Assembly (NCBI RefSeq): GCF_003148495.1
Contig: NZ_QGGH01000001.1
Location: forward strand, 248,986 to 312,985
DNA from: Mesorhizobium loti
Lineage (GTDB): Bacteria > Pseudomonadota > Alphaproteobacteria > Rhizobiales > Rhizobiaceae
Reading direction: 5' to 3'
Length of the DNA stretch: 64,000 bases
The translations under genes were made by a program, and so were the position numbers. How positions within the stretch are numbered: the first letter of the stretch is position 1; each line of letters opens with the position of its first letter. Positions 52,934 to 63,157 of this stretch are shown piece after piece. The notes under the pieces are model-generated. The model saw only the letters and a program-made list of their open reading frames with translations. It ran no database searches and was not told the origin of the DNA.

Positions 52934-55426
52934 CTAGCTGGCCTTGCGGCGCAGCTTTTGCGCCAGATCGACCCATGGATCGGTGACGATCTCTGCGGCC
53001 GGCGCGACGCTTTTGCAGAGCAATGCCGTTGAAGCGTCAAACGGCTGAGGCCTGGCGATCGCATAGCCCTGGGCATAGTCGACGCCGATCTTTTTCAGCG
53101 CCGCAATGATGCCGTTGCTTTCGACGAACTCGGCGATGGTTCGCTTGCCCATGACCTTGCCGATGTGATGGATCATCTCGACCATGGCGTGGTCGATGCG
53201 GTCTTCCAGCATGTCCTTGACGAAGCTACCGTCGATCTTGAGGTAGTCGACGGGCAGGTGCTTCAGATAGGCGAAGGACGACATGCCCGAGCCGAAATCG
53301 TCGAGCGCGAAGCGGCAGCCCAAGCCGCGCAGATCAGCGATGAAGCGCATGGCATTGTTGAGATTGGCAATGGCGCTGGTTTCGGTGATCTCCAGGCAGA
53401 TCATGGCAGGCGAAATGCCATGGACGAGGAACTGTTCGCGCAGGAAGCCGAGGAATGTCTCGTCACCAAAAGTCGCTCCGGAAAGATTGATGGCGCAGGT
53501 GGAGATCGGAGCCGTGCGCGGATCGGCCTGCCGCGCGGCCAGGATGGCGAACGTGTTGCGGACCACCCAGCGGTCGATCGATGGCATCAGGCCATAGCGC
53601 TCGGCCGCGGGAATGAAGCTTTGCGGGGTGACGAAGCTGCCGTCTTCACTGGTCAGCCGCAACAGGATCTCGACATGTACACCTGCTTCGGCGGCGTCAT
53701 CGTCGAGCGGCCAGATTTCTTGGGCATGAAGCCTGAAGCGGTTTTCTTCCAGGGCGGCGTGCAGGCGCTGTACCCAGGCCATCTCGCCGAAGCGCTCCTG
53801 CAGGGCCATGTCGCCATCGCTGTGGATCTGGACGCGGTTGCGGCCCTTTTCCTTAGCCATGTAGCAGGCGACGTCGGCGGCCCTGAGCGTTTCCTCGATC
53901 GTCACTCGCGCATCGGCGATCTGCACCATGCCGATGCTGACGCTGGTGTTGAAGGGCCTGCCGTCCCAGGCGAAATGCAGGTCTTGCACGGCTGCGCGCA
54001 GCCGTTCGGCGATGTCGGCCGCACTGTCGGCATCGCAATCGACGAGCAGCACGCCGAACTCGTCGCCGCCCAACCGGGCCAGCACATCGCCTGGCCGCAA
54101 TTCGTTGGTCAGCCGCGCCGAAATCCGGCGCAGCAGCTGGTCGCCGGCAGCATGGCCGCAGGTATCGTTGACCAGCTTGAACTGGTCGAGGTCGAGATAC
54201 ATCAGCGCGTGCTGGCGGGGCCGGTCCGCCAAGTCCGCGATCGTTCTTTCCAGCCGGCTTTCGAAGTCGCGTCGGTTGGCCAGTCCGGTCAACGCATCAT
54301 GCGATGCCTGCCATGAGAGCCGTTCGATGTAGTCCTCTTCGCGCGTCATGTCGTGGAAGGCGAGCACCGCGCCGACGACGTGGCCGGAAACGAGCAGCGG
54401 CGCACTGGTCAACGCGACGGGAACAACCGATCCGTCCGGCCGCTGCAGCAATTGCGGACGCGCGCTGGAACGGCGGGGTCCCCCGGCCAGCAGGCGCTCG
54501 ATCAGCCTGACATCCTCGACGCTGGTATCCTTGTCCACAAGGCGAAACAGCGACTCGATCGGCTTGCCTCGGGCGGCACTGAGCGGACATGCCAGCAATC
54601 TTTCGGCGACGGCGTTCATGTAGTCCAGCCGCCCGTCGGCGCCGGTGCTGATCACGGCCTGCCCGATCGAAGCCAGGGTGATTTGCGCGCGCTCACGCTC
54701 GGCGTTCAGCGCCAACTGGAAGGCCTGGCGCTGCGCCAGGAGTTTGCGCGTCCGCCACACGGCAAGCAGGATCAGCAAAGCGGCGGTGACGAGATTGGCA
54801 AAGGTGAGCAGCATCTTGATGAAGCGCGATCCCTCGCCGAGGCTGTCCGAGAAGGCCTTGGAAAGTGGGGTGATCTGATGATCGAGCCGGTGGATCTCCG
54901 CCTTCCAGGCGCTGATCTCAGCCGTCGATACCGGACCCTTGCCGAGCGTCTCGTGCATGGCGTCGCCAAGTTGCTGGATGGCGAGGATCATGGTGTCGGC
55001 AGCCGTCCAGTGCCGGATGGCGGCATCAAGATAGCTGAAGCCGCGGAAATTCTGGAACAGCCAGATCATCCCGGTCACGTCGTCGGGGTGGTTTCTGCCC
55101 TGCAGGAAGCCGGTGCGCGCCGCGTTGGTGTCGGGCTCGGGCTGCTCAAGCGCTAGGCGTGCCGAACGATCGGCCAGCGGAACGGCGATCGCTCCACGGT
55201 ACTCGCTGAAGAATTCCTCGCTGCCGGTGCCGGCATAGAGGCTGAGAAAATAGATGGCGTGCTTCTGTCCCTTGGACCACTGGCTCTCGCCGCCGACATA
55301 GGCGCGAACCGCCGACAGCGTGTAGAGGCTGAGGCTGGCAACCAGCGCCTGAGCAAGAACGACGGCGATGAACGGCCAGACGAGCCCGAGGAGACGGGGG
55401 CTTGCGTCCATCGATGACAGCTTCAT
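52934..55426 (-). CDS. GGDEF/EAL bifunctional cyclic-di-GMP protein with membrane sensor and PAS
   Basis: 830 residues. Two membrane helices (about 13-37, 205-223) enclose a periplasmic sensor. PAS spans about 245-365. GGDEF is intact at 453-457 with RxxD (RPGD, 444-447) as the inhibitory site. The EAL domain has EIL at 586-588 in place of EAL, yet keeps the Glu, the DDFGSG motif, the KID and a later Gln. It may both make and break c-di-GMP, controlling adhesion or motility. Stand-alone, convergent with the OmpA-family gene. Confidence 0.92.
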   Translation of the reverse strand: MKLSSMDASPRLLGLVWPFIAVVLAQALVASLSLYTLSAVRAYVGGESQWSKGQKHAIYFLSLYAGTGSEEFFSEYRGAIAVPLADRSARLALEQPEPDTNAARTGFLQGRNHPDDVTGMIWLFQNFRGFSYLDAAIRHWTAADTMILAIQQLGDAMHETLGKGPVSTAEISAWKAEIHRLDHQITPLSKAFSDSLGEGSRFIKMLLTFANLVTAALLILLAVWRTRKLLAQRQAFQLALNAERERAQITLASIGQAVISTGADGRLDYMNAVAERLLACPLSAARGKPIESLFRLVDKDTSVEDVRLIERLLAGGPRRSSARPQLLQRPDGSVVPVALTSAPLLVSGHVVGAVLAFHDMTREEDYIERLSWQASHDALTGLANRRDFESRLERTIADLADRPRQHALMYLDLDQFKLVNDTCGHAAGDQLLRRISARLTNELRPGDVLARLGGDEFGVLLVDCDADSAADIAERLRAAVQDLHFAWDGRPFNTSVSIGMVQIADARVTIEETLRAADVACYMAKEKGRNRVQIHSDGDMALQERFGEMAWVQRLHAALEENRFRLHAQEIWPLDDDAAEAGVHVEILLRLTSEDGSFVTPQSFIPAAERYGLMPSIDRWVVRNTFAILAARQADPRTAPISTCAINLSGATFGDETFLGFLREQFLVHGISPAMICLEITETSAIANLNNAMRFIADLRGLGCRFALDDFGSGMSSFAYLKHLPVDYLKIDGSFVKDMLEDRIDHAMVEMIHHIGKVMGKRTIAEFVESNGIIAALKKIGVDYAQGYAIARPQPFDASTALLCKSVAPAAEIVTDPWVDLAQKLRRKAS

Positions 55427-55693
55427 CGAATTTCCATGGACTTGCCATGATCCCTGTCAGCGTGTCTGTCCGACGGTTTCATCCGTCGGTTGAGACTGTG
55501 TTTGTCCCTCATGTCGCTCAGCTGGCGACAACAATCCGGTTATCATGGGGGGCTTGACAGCGAATAAAGACTTCAACTATTTGCAAGGTCTATTCTTGCT
55601 GCAGGCGACCGAATATTACGGTTTTTCATGAAATTGCTTCAGGTTGAATCGGATTGTATTCAAAGTTTGCGTGGTCAGCCAAGCCAATCGGCG

Positions 55694-56458
55694 CTATGCA
55701 TCCGCCGCGAGGCTCGCCTGATCAAGCATGGAGGCGTCCTCGCCGAAGGCGCGGGTGGCGCGGGCAGCCGCCTCGAGCAGCGGACGCCTCATGCGCTGGA
55801 GAAACGCCGCGTCGACGCGCGTGCTGGGGCCGGCCAGCGTCAGGGCGCCGAGCAGGGCGTGCCCTGGCCCGAACACCGGTGCCGACACGCCCGCCGTGTC
55901 GGGATCGCGGTCGCCGATGGCGAGACAGGTGCAGGTCTTGCGGATGGTCTCGTAGGGTTCGCCCTGCTGGCCGGAAAACGCCGCAAGCACGCGACCACCC
56001 GAGCCGACCAGCAAAGGCAACACGTCGCCTTCGCGTATCGTATAGCGGATCGCGTGCTTGGATTCGACGCGGTAGAGACAGGTGCGGACGTCGCCCGAGC
56101 GAACATAGAAGGCAACGCTTTCCCAGCTTCGTTCGGAAAGGTCGCGCATGATCGGCAACAGGATATCGATCGCCACCACCGAACGCTGGTAGAGCGCACC
56201 GAGCCGAAACGTGGCAGGTCCGACGCGGTAGCGCCCATCGTCGAGGCGCTCGAGCAATCGTCCGCGCAGCAGGGAATTCGCCAGCCGCAGGATGGTGCTC
56301 TTGTAGAGGCCTGTGCGCGCCGCGATTTCGGCCAAGCTGAGCGAGCGGTCGGCGGTGGTGAAGGCATCGAGGATGGCGATCGCCCGATCAAGTGCCGCAA
56401 CACCTTCGGCGGACGCACGCCGGTTTTCCGCATCAGTCGGTCTGCTTGGTAAGTCCAT
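55694..56458 (-). CDS. IclR family transcriptional regulator
   Basis: 254 residues from the ATG at 56458. The N-terminal winged helix-turn-helix (SLAEIAARTGLYKSTILRLAN) and the C-terminal effector domain (GSGGRVLAAFSG, PVFGPGHALLGALTL) mark the IclR family. It is divergent from tctC, with 184 bp between starts that contain a perfect 8-bp inverted repeat. It is the likely regulator of the transport and CoA-ester operon. Confidence 0.92.
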   Translation of the reverse strand: MDLPSRPTDAENRRASAEGVAALDRAIAILDAFTTADRSLSLAEIAARTGLYKSTILRLANSLLRGRLLERLDDGRYRVGPATFRLGALYQRSVVAIDILLPIMRDLSERSWESVAFYVRSGDVRTCLYRVESKHAIRYTIREGDVLPLLVGSGGRVLAAFSGQQGEPYETIRKTCTCLAIGDRDPDTAGVSAPVFGPGHALLGALTLAGPSTRVDAAFLQRMRRPLLEAAARATRAFGEDASMLDQASLAADA

Positions 56459-56513
56459 TGCGGTTCCAGTCCGGAGAAGCCCGAGCGGGGTCACTCTGTC
56501 GCGCCACTGGATC

Positions 56514-56550
56514 GTTCTGTCCAGCAGAATATCGTTCCCGTTGACAGAAC
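56514..56550. promoter_or_regulatory. GTTCTGTC-N21-GACAGAAC inverted repeat in the IclR/tctC region
   Basis: Perfect 8-bp arms (56514-56521, 56543-56550) with an extra TTCTG/CAGAA pair inside the left arm. It lies in the divergent promoter region, 56 bp before the IclR start and 93 bp before tctC, a good place for the IclR-type regulator's operator. Confidence 0.55.
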
Positions 56551-56642
56551 TCGGTAACATCTGCTTGAACTCGATCACGGGTCTGTGAATGCAGGCGCGT
56601 TTGGCAGGCACCGGAGGAGGTGTCGTGATCTGGAGGAATCCC

Positions 56643-57620
56643 ATGCTGAACAGACGCAGATTTTTGATGAACACGGCGGCCGCGAGCGCTGCCGGCCTTG
56701 CAGGACTTCATCTCACCCCCGCTTTCGCCGAGGGTGCACCGCAGATCCAGATTTTCGTACCGGCGGCACCGGGCGGCGGCTGGGACCAGACAGGGCGTAC
56801 GATGGACCAGGTGCTGCGCAGCGAGAAGCTCATCTCCGGCTCGCAGATCACCAATGTCGGCGGCGCCGGCGGCACGGTCGGGCTGCCGCAATTCATCAGC
56901 CAGTGGAACGGCAAGGGCAATTCGCTGATGGTTGCCGGCATGGTCATGGTTGGCGCCATCATCGCCAACAAGGCTGCCAACAATCTGACGCAAGTCACCC
57001 CGATCGCTCGTCTCACCGGCGAGTTCGAGGCTTTGGTGGTGCCGGCGGAGTCGCCGTTCAAGACGGCCGCCGATTTCGTCGCCGCACTCAAGGCCGATCC
57101 GACAAAGGTTCCTGTCGCTGGCGGCTCCGCCGGCGGTTCCGACCACATCCTGTTCGGCTTGATTGCCAAGACGGTTGGCGTTCCGGCGACAAACCTGTCC
57201 TATGTGCCGTTCGCTGGCGGCGGCGAGGCGTTGTCGGCGCTGCTCGGCAACCAGGTCGCGGCCGGCATCTCCGGCTTTGGCGAGTTCTCAGAGCAGGTCA
57301 AGGCGGGTGCGCTCAGGCTGCTCGCCATCTCGGCCGACAAGCGCCAGGACGGCATCGACGCGCCGACGCTGAAGGAAGCCGGCATCGATGTGGAGTTGTT
57401 CAACTGGCGCGGCGTCTTCGCACCACCCGGCGTTTCCGATGCCGACAAGGCAGCGATGATCACGCTGGTCGAGACCATGGCCAAGAGCGATGCGTGGGCG
57501 ACCGAATGCAAGAACCGCAACTGGACGCCTATCCTTCTCACCGGCGACGATTATGCGAAGTTCGTCACCGAGGATTCGGCGCGTATCGAGGCTATCCTGA
57601 AAGACCTCGGGCTCGCCTGA
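56643..57620 (+). CDS. Tripartite tricarboxylate transporter substrate-binding protein TctC
   Basis: 325 residues from the ATG at 56643, with GGAGGAAT before it. The N-terminal signal (NRRRFLMN then a hydrophobic run ending in AFA) looks like a Tat or Sec signal, so the protein is periplasmic. The Bug/TctC fold is recognisable: IFVPAAPGGGWDQTGR and GGAGGTVGLPQF near the start and the later VPVAGGSAGGSDH. It delivers a tricarboxylate or similar acid to the TctAB membrane part encoded next. Confidence 0.9.
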   Translation: MLNRRRFLMNTAAASAAGLAGLHLTPAFAEGAPQIQIFVPAAPGGGWDQTGRTMDQVLRSEKLISGSQITNVGGAGGTVGLPQFISQWNGKGNSLMVAGMVMVGAIIANKAANNLTQVTPIARLTGEFEALVVPAESPFKTAADFVAALKADPTKVPVAGGSAGGSDHILFGLIAKTVGVPATNLSYVPFAGGGEALSALLGNQVAAGISGFGEFSEQVKAGALRLLAISADKRQDGIDAPTLKEAGIDVELFNWRGVFAPPGVSDADKAAMITLVETMAKSDAWATECKNRNWTPILLTGDDYAKFVTEDSARIEAILKDLGLA

Positions 57621-57755
57621 TCTCCCCTGAAGGGGCGGCACGCGCCCCTTCTCGCATGGACTGCAAAGCCGGCATGAACCTGCGGTAAGGACCGGCGGTG
57701 CGATGCCGGGCATCTTCGCCAACCATATTGGGCCAGCTATCCCTGGAGGACAATC

Positions 57756-58292
57756 ATGAGCACCAGCGACCAGCAGGCGGCGCCGCCGCGCCTTGCCGTG
57801 CCGGAATTGTTGATCGGCGTCGGGCTCCTGGCCTGCGCGGGCGCGGTCGCCTGGCAGACGCTGGCGATCCCGGTGTCGCCGCTCTACTCGAAGGTCGGCC
57901 CGACCGTCTTTCCCTACCTCACCATGGTCGGTCTGGTGGTGCTTTCGCTGTTGCTTATCCTCGCCGCACTTCGCGGCGGCTGGCAGCCGGAGGAGGAAAA
58001 GGAAACGCCGACAGACTGGAAGGCGATGGGTTTCGTCGTCATCGGCCTGCTGGCCAATCTGCTGCTCATCCAGCCGCTCGGCTTCACGGCGGCATCTATC
58101 ATCATGTTCGTTCTCGTCTGCTACGGCTTTGGCAGCAAGCGCACGCTGCGCGACGCAGTGCTCGGCCTGATCCTGGCGCTGGCCGCCTATTTCGGCTTCG
58201 CCAGGGCGCTCGGCGTCAACATTGGCGCCGGCTTCATCGAGAACCAGCTGAACACGGTCATCGACGCGTTCATCGGCATGTTGAGGGGCTGA
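57756..58292 (+). CDS. Tripartite tricarboxylate transporter small membrane subunit TctB
   Basis: 178 residues, with GGAGGA before the ATG at 57756. Four hydrophobic segments of the small TctB type, with [20 protein letters not shown] (20 residues) near residue 50 and a charged loop in the middle. Together with TctA it forms the ion-driven inner-membrane permease. The next gene starts 4 bp after its stop, typical of TTT operons. Confidence 0.88.
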   Translation: MSTSDQQAAPPRLAVPELLIGVGLLACAGAVAWQTLAIPVSPLYSKVGPTVFPYLTMVGLVVLSLLLILAALRGGWQPEEEKETPTDWKAMGFVVIGLLANLLLIQPLGFTAASIIMFVLVCYGFGSKRTLRDAVLGLILALAAYFGFARALGVNIGAGFIENQLNTVIDAFIGMLRG

Positions 58293-58296
58293 AGCC

Positions 58297-59820
58297 ATGG
58301 AAACGCTCGGACATCTCGCTCACGGCTTCTCGGTCGCCTTTACCCCGGTCAATCTTCTGTGGTGCCTGCTCGGCACCACGCTTGGCACCGCCATCGGCGT
58401 GCTGCCCGGTCTCGGACCGGCGCTGACCATCGCGCTGCTTTTGCCGATCACCTACCAGGTGGCACCGGAAGCGTCCTTCATCCTGTTCGCCGGCATCTAT
58501 TACGGCGCCATGTATGGCGGCTCGACGACGTCGATCCTGCTCAACACGCCCGGCGAAAGCGCCACCATCGTCACCGCGCTGGAAGGCAACAGGATGGCTC
58601 GGTCCGGCCGCGGCGGTGCGGCACTCGCCACCTCGGCGATCGGCTCGTTCGTTGCCGGCACGATCGGCACGATGGGCGTCGCCTTCCTGGCGCCGGTGGT
58701 GGTCAAATTCGCGTTGGCCTTCGGTCCGGCCGAATATTTCTCGCTGATGGTGCTCGCCTTCATCACGGTTTCGGCGGTGCTCGGCTCCTCGTCCGTGCGC
58801 GGCCTGACCAGCCTGTTCGCCGGCTTCGTCATCGGCATGATCGGCGTCGACCTCCAGACGGGGCAGCCGCGCTTCACCTTCGGCATGAGCGAACTGCTCG
58901 ACGGCGTCGACGTCATCATCGCCGCGGTCGGCCTGTTTGCCGTCGGCGAGACGCTCTACATGGCTTCGCGCCGCTATGCCGGCAAGGACGAGATCGTGCC
59001 GCTGAAGGGCTCGCTCTACATGACAAAAGTCGAATGGGGGCGGTCGTGGAAACCCTGGCTGCGCGGCGCTGCAATCGGCTTCCCGATCGGCGCCATGCCG
59101 GCCGGCGGCGCCGAAATCCCGACCTTCCTGTCCTACGCCATCGAAAAGAAGCTGTCGAAGCACAAGGAGGAGTTCGGCACGGTCGGCGCCATCGAAGGCG
59201 TTGCCGGCCCCGAGGCTGCCAACAACGCGTCCGCGGCCGGCGTGCTGGTGCCGATGCTGACGCTTGGCCTGCCGACCTCGGCGACGGCGGCGATCATGCT
59301 GTCGGCATTCCAGAGCTACGGCATCAATCCCGGGCCGCTGCTTCTGACGACCCAGGGCGACCTCGTCTGGGGGCTGATCGCCAGCCTGTTCATAGCCAAC
59401 GTCATCCTCGTCATCCTCAACCTGCCACTGATCGGGCTGTGGGTGCGGCTGCTGAAAATCCCGGCGCCGCAGCTCTATGCCGGCATCCTGGTGTTCGCCA
59501 CGGTCGGCACCTATGGCATTTCGCAATCGCCCATCGACCTCGTCATCCTCTATCTGCTGGGGGCGGCCGGCTTCCTGATGCGGCGTTTCGATTTCCCGAC
59601 CGCGCCCGTCATCATCGGCATGATCCTGGGGCCACTCGCCGAAACCCAGTTTCGCCGGGCGATGACCATCTCGAATGGCGACTGGTCAGTGTTTTACACC
59701 CACAAGCTGTCGCTGACGCTGCTGACGCTCGCCTTCATCGGTCTCGCCGGCCCGCATATCTGGGCCTTCATCGAGCATCGGCGTCGGCGCGGACCGGAGC
59801 ATGTGCCTGGCGATGCCTGA
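58297..59820 (+). CDS. Tripartite tricarboxylate transporter large permease subunit TctA
   Basis: 507 residues, 11-12 hydrophobic segments. The TctA signature [17 protein letters not shown] is near residue 35, [25 protein letters not shown] (in part) follows, and [18 protein letters not shown] lies in the second repeat. It moves the acid delivered by TctC using the sodium or proton gradient. It is followed 15 bp later by the CoA-transferase, so all are likely one operon. Confidence 0.93.
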   Translation: METLGHLAHGFSVAFTPVNLLWCLLGTTLGTAIGVLPGLGPALTIALLLPITYQVAPEASFILFAGIYYGAMYGGSTTSILLNTPGESATIVTALEGNRMARSGRGGAALATSAIGSFVAGTIGTMGVAFLAPVVVKFALAFGPAEYFSLMVLAFITVSAVLGSSSVRGLTSLFAGFVIGMIGVDLQTGQPRFTFGMSELLDGVDVIIAAVGLFAVGETLYMASRRYAGKDEIVPLKGSLYMTKVEWGRSWKPWLRGAAIGFPIGAMPAGGAEIPTFLSYAIEKKLSKHKEEFGTVGAIEGVAGPEAANNASAAGVLVPMLTLGLPTSATAAIMLSAFQSYGINPGPLLLTTQGDLVWGLIASLFIANVILVILNLPLIGLWVRLLKIPAPQLYAGILVFATVGTYGISQSPIDLVILYLLGAAGFLMRRFDFPTAPVIIGMILGPLAETQFRRAMTISNGDWSVFYTHKLSLTLLTLAFIGLAGPHIWAFIEHRRRRGPEHVPGDA

Positions 59821-59835
59821 TCGATCCTTGATGCC

Positions 59836-61020
59836 ATGACAGAACTGCTTTCCGGTATCCGCGTCCTCGACCTCACCAACGTCCTGGCCGGCCCCTATTG
59901 CGCGTATCAGCTGGCGCTGCTCGGCGCTGACGTGATCAAGGTCGAAGTGCCGCAAGGCGGCGACCTGGCGCGCCAGCTCGGCGGTTCGCCAGAGCTCAAC
60001 AGCGCCGGCATGGGCGCCTCGTTCCTGGCGCAGAACGCCGGCAAACGATCGGTGGTGCTGGACCTCAAGAAGCAAGCCGATCGCGAGCGTTTCCTCGATC
60101 TGGTCGCCAGCGCCGACGCACTGGTGGAGAATTTCCGCCCGGGCGTGATGGATCGGCTCGAGCTTGGCTACGAGGCGCTGAAGGCTGTCCGTCCCGGCCT
60201 CGTCTATTGCGCGATATCGGGTTTCGGCCAGACCGGGCCAATGCGCGACAATCCCGCCTATGACCAGATCATCCAGGGCCTGTCGGGGATCATGAGCATA
60301 ACCGGTACGCCGGAGACGGCGCCGCTGCGTGTCGGCTATCCCGTCGCCGACACGCTTGGCGGACTGGTCGGCGCGTTCGCCATCGCCTCGGCGCTGGTGC
60401 GGCAGAAGACGAGCGGCGAGGGTGCCTTTCTCGACGTCTCGATGCTCGAATGCACGCTTTCCGCGCTTGGCTGGCCGGTCTCCAACTATCTGACCGCAGG
60501 TGTCGATCCGCAGCCAATGGGCAATGAGAACATGACCGCTGCACCCTCTGGCGCGTTTCGCACCGGCGATGGGCTCATCAACATCGCCGCCAACAAGCAG
60601 GAGCAGTTCGTGACGCTGTGCCGGCTGATCGGCCGGCCGGAGCTGGCCGGGGATGCCCGCTTTGCCGAGCGCGAGACGCGCAAGCACAACCGTGCGGCGC
60701 TTAAAGCCGAGATCGAGGACGCCCTGGCGAGCGCCCCGGCGGCAGACTGGGAAGAGACGCTCAATCGTGCCGGTGTGCCCGCCGGCAGGGTGCTGACGAT
60801 CCCGCAAGTGCTGGCCGAGCCGCAAGTCCTCGAACGCCAGGTGACCACCAATTTTGATGATGTGGCTGGCATGGACAAGCCGCTGACCGTTCTGCGCGGC
60901 GGCTTCATGGTCGATGGCGTTGCACCCTTGCCGACGAAGCCGCCGCCGGCGCTCGGCGAGCATATGGGCGAGGTGTTCGCGGACCTGCCATCCCGCGCCA
61001 AGGCAAAGGCACGGGCATGA
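59836..61020 (+). CDS. CaiB/BaiF family (class III) CoA-transferase
   Basis: 394 residues. The start is at 59836. NVLAGPYCAYQLALLGADVIK (in part) is the family hallmark near residue 20, and the catalytic Asp is in NPAYDQIIQG near residue 140. It transfers CoA to a carboxylic acid from another CoA ester. Placed between a tricarboxylate transporter and a citryl-CoA-lyase-like enzyme, it probably activates the imported acid. Its stop overlaps the next ATG (ATGA). Confidence 0.93.
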   Translation: MTELLSGIRVLDLTNVLAGPYCAYQLALLGADVIKVEVPQGGDLARQLGGSPELNSAGMGASFLAQNAGKRSVVLDLKKQADRERFLDLVASADALVENFRPGVMDRLELGYEALKAVRPGLVYCAISGFGQTGPMRDNPAYDQIIQGLSGIMSITGTPETAPLRVGYPVADTLGGLVGAFAIASALVRQKTSGEGAFLDVSMLECTLSALGWPVSNYLTAGVDPQPMGNENMTAAPSGAFRTGDGLINIAANKQEQFVTLCRLIGRPELAGDARFAERETRKHNRAALKAEIEDALASAPAADWEETLNRAGVPAGRVLTIPQVLAEPQVLERQVTTNFDDVAGMDKPLTVLRGGFMVDGVAPLPTKPPPALGEHMGEVFADLPSRAKAKARA

Positions 61021-61868
61021 GCGGCACGGAGAAGAAGACTGGCCGCGAGCGCGGCGAGGAATGGTGGCAGACCGATATCATCGAGATGCGGCCGGGCGTC
61101 ATCCGGCTTCGCGGCTACGAGATCCAGGATCTGATCGGCCGCGTCAGCTTCCCAGCGATGATCTGGCTGATGCTGCGTGGCGAACTGCCCAGCGAAGACC
61201 AGGCGGCGCTGCTCGGCATTGCCTTGGGTGCTGCGGTAGACCACGGGCCGCAGGCGCCATCGATCGCCATCGCGCGCATGGCGGCAACCTGCGGCGTCGG
61301 CATCAACAGCGCCATGGCCTCGGCCATCAACGTTCTCGGCGACGTGCATGGCGGCGCAGGTGAACAGGCGCTTTCCTTCTACGGTGACATTGCCGTGGCG
61401 CTCGATGGCGGTGCGACGCTGAAGGAGGCCGTCTTGGCACGGCTCGACCGGTTCTTCGCCGAGGATAAGGGCTATGTGCCGGGGCTCGGACACCGCTTCC
61501 ATCCCGTCGACCCGCGCGCGCCGCGGCTTCTGGAACTGACCCGCGAATTTGCCGCGCGCGGTGTCGTCAATGGACGTTTTGCCGACATTGCCGAGGCGAT
61601 CGAGGCGGAGGTCGCGCGGCGCAAAGGGAAAAAGATACCGCTCAACATCGATGGCGCCACCGCCGTCATCTATGGCGAACTCGGCTTTCCGCCGCCGCTG
61701 ACGCGCGGGCTTTTCGTGCTGTCACGCTCGGTCGGCATCCTGGCGCATGCCTGGGAGCAGTCGCAGCAGAGCGAGCGCAACAAGGGGCCGCTGCCGCGCG
61801 AATGGCTGTGGGCCTATACCGGCACGCCGGTACGCCCGTTTCCCGAAGGGGATGACACCGGCGAGTGA
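61017..61868 (+). CDS. Citryl-CoA lyase-like enzyme (citrate synthase superfamily)
   Basis: 283 residues, much shorter than citrate synthase (about 430), matching the small citryl-CoA lyase branch. The catalytic residues of the superfamily are present: His in DVHGGAGEQ, His in GLGHRFHPVDPRAPR and Asp in NIDGATAV. It would cleave a citryl-type CoA ester to acetyl-CoA and an oxo acid. With the upstream CoA-transferase and TTT transporter this suggests a route for using citrate-like acids. The exact substrate is not shown. Confidence 0.87.
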   Translation: MSGTEKKTGRERGEEWWQTDIIEMRPGVIRLRGYEIQDLIGRVSFPAMIWLMLRGELPSEDQAALLGIALGAAVDHGPQAPSIAIARMAATCGVGINSAMASAINVLGDVHGGAGEQALSFYGDIAVALDGGATLKEAVLARLDRFFAEDKGYVPGLGHRFHPVDPRAPRLLELTREFAARGVVNGRFADIAEAIEAEVARRKGKKIPLNIDGATAVIYGELGFPPPLTRGLFVLSRSVGILAHAWEQSQQSERNKGPLPREWLWAYTGTPVRPFPEGDDTGE

Positions 61869-61872
61869 GGCT

Positions 61873-62349
61873 TTAGGCCTGGCCGACCGGCACAGGCTGA
61901 GGAAGCTTCAGCGTCTCCACCAACGTCGAGAGGTCGGGTTCATCGATGAGCATGGCCGCGTCGGCCGGCGCCAGCCAGGCCCGCTGGCGGCGTTTGGCTT
62001 CCTGCCAGTCGGTCAGTTCCTCGCTCACCTCAAGCAGATAGACGATGACGTCGACGCGGACAAAGCGGTTGGCCAGCCGCTTCCAGTAGGAATAGGTGCC
62101 GGCCGGCTGCTTCAGCGTCTTGCCGAGCACGCCGGCTTCCTCCTGCGCCTCGATGGTGGCCGCCTTGCGTCCGCTCTTGCCTTTCATCGGCCAGCCCTTG
62201 GGGACGATGAAGCGTCTGGTGGTTCGCGAGGTAACCAGCATCACCTCGATATCGCCGCGCGCGTTCAGCCGAAACGGAATAGCCGCCACCTGACGGATCC
62301 TCTCGCCCTTCTTTGCCTTGCGTACGGCCTTTTTCTTCGTGGCTGCCAT
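61873..62349 (-). CDS. NUDIX hydrolase
   Basis: 158 residues from the ATG at 62349. The basic N-terminus (KKKAVRKAKKGE) precedes the Nudix fold. The box region has KGWPMKG and EAQEEAGVLG, the form seen in diphosphoinositol/Ap4A-type Nudix proteins, where the Glu-Glu pair binds metal. It hydrolyses a nucleoside-diphosphate-linked compound. It converges with the citryl-CoA-lyase-like gene with a 4-bp gap. Confidence 0.88.
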   Translation of the reverse strand: MAATKKKAVRKAKKGERIRQVAAIPFRLNARGDIEVMLVTSRTTRRFIVPKGWPMKGKSGRKAATIEAQEEAGVLGKTLKQPAGTYSYWKRLANRFVRVDVIVYLLEVSEELTDWQEAKRRQRAWLAPADAAMLIDEPDLSTLVETLKLPQPVPVGQA

Positions 62350-62476
62350 TCGTGAATCCAGTCGATGCAATGCCGCATAGCGCGACAAGGCATCGTTGCA
62401 AAACCAAAACTTTCGCGTGCGCCGAAGGGCACTCCGAATACATAAGTCGGCTAAATAAATGAAAAAAGCCTGGATG

Positions 62477-62785
62477 TCAGCGGCAATTGCTCACGGCGGT
62501 GGTGCCGATTATCTGCGTCTGGCAGCTTGGCTTGAGTTGCTGCACGACCGGCGGCGCTTGCCGGATGATCTGGCGGTCCTGGGCACGGTACTGCTGCTGT
62601 TGCTGCTGGTATTGCTGCCGCTGTACCCTGTTTTGCAGGATTTGCAGGTCGTTCTGCCGGATCAGTGCGTTGTTGCCGGTGGCGGAATCGAGGGCCTGCG
62701 CGGAAGCGGGCAGGCAAGCCCCCACCAGCATTGCCGTGGCCAGCATTGCCGATGTGAAGATCGTTGATGGTTGAAGCGCCGACAT
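62477..62785 (-). CDS. Small secreted Gln-rich protein
   Basis: 102 residues from the ATG at 62785. A signal peptide of about 31 residues ends in ASA. The mature part is a Gln-rich helix (RQNDLQILQNRVQRQQYQQQ onward) followed by a short Cys-containing tail. It could coil and bind the envelope, but no family is recognised. Stand-alone on the minus strand, 127 bp upstream of the NUDIX gene. Confidence 0.6.
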   Translation of the reverse strand: MSALQPSTIFTSAMLATAMLVGACLPASAQALDSATGNNALIRQNDLQILQNRVQRQQYQQQQQQYRAQDRQIIRQAPPVVQQLKPSCQTQIIGTTAVSNCR

Positions 62786-63130
62786 CCGCTCATTCCCGGG
62801 TGAAAGAAATCCTCGCCTTAATATAGGGTGTCTGTCCGGCTGTGCCATATCCAGCGTCGATCGAAACGAAATCGGCTTGTCGACCGCCGAAGGTCGCTTC
62901 GCAGCGGCGGAGAATCTGCCGGGCAACCCGCATTGCACTTGACGGAGGCCGTCGATTCGCCGCTCTATCGGGTCGGCGCCGGCCTTGAGCGGAATGGCGT
63001 CAATGGCGTCGGCATGTCCGTCAGGTACAATGGCGCCTTCGGCGAAACGGTTAAACAGAACGCCATCAGCGCATCTCTCGAGGTCAGTTTCCAGCTGGCT
63101 CGAGGCGGAGCCGGGTTGGGATGGGTCTTC
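62786..63130. other. Intergenic region, no gene recognised
   Basis: 345 bp between two divergent secreted-protein genes. A long minus frame passes through, but it looks like a shadow of composition and has no start signal. It probably contains both promoters. Confidence 0.4.
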
Positions 63131-63157
63131 ATGAGGAAGTACGCATATCTCTAGGCG

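Noticed and set aside
58270..59526. 418-residue minus-strand frame opposite tctA
   Set aside because: Shadow of a transporter gene, low-complexity His/Asp/Arg composition.
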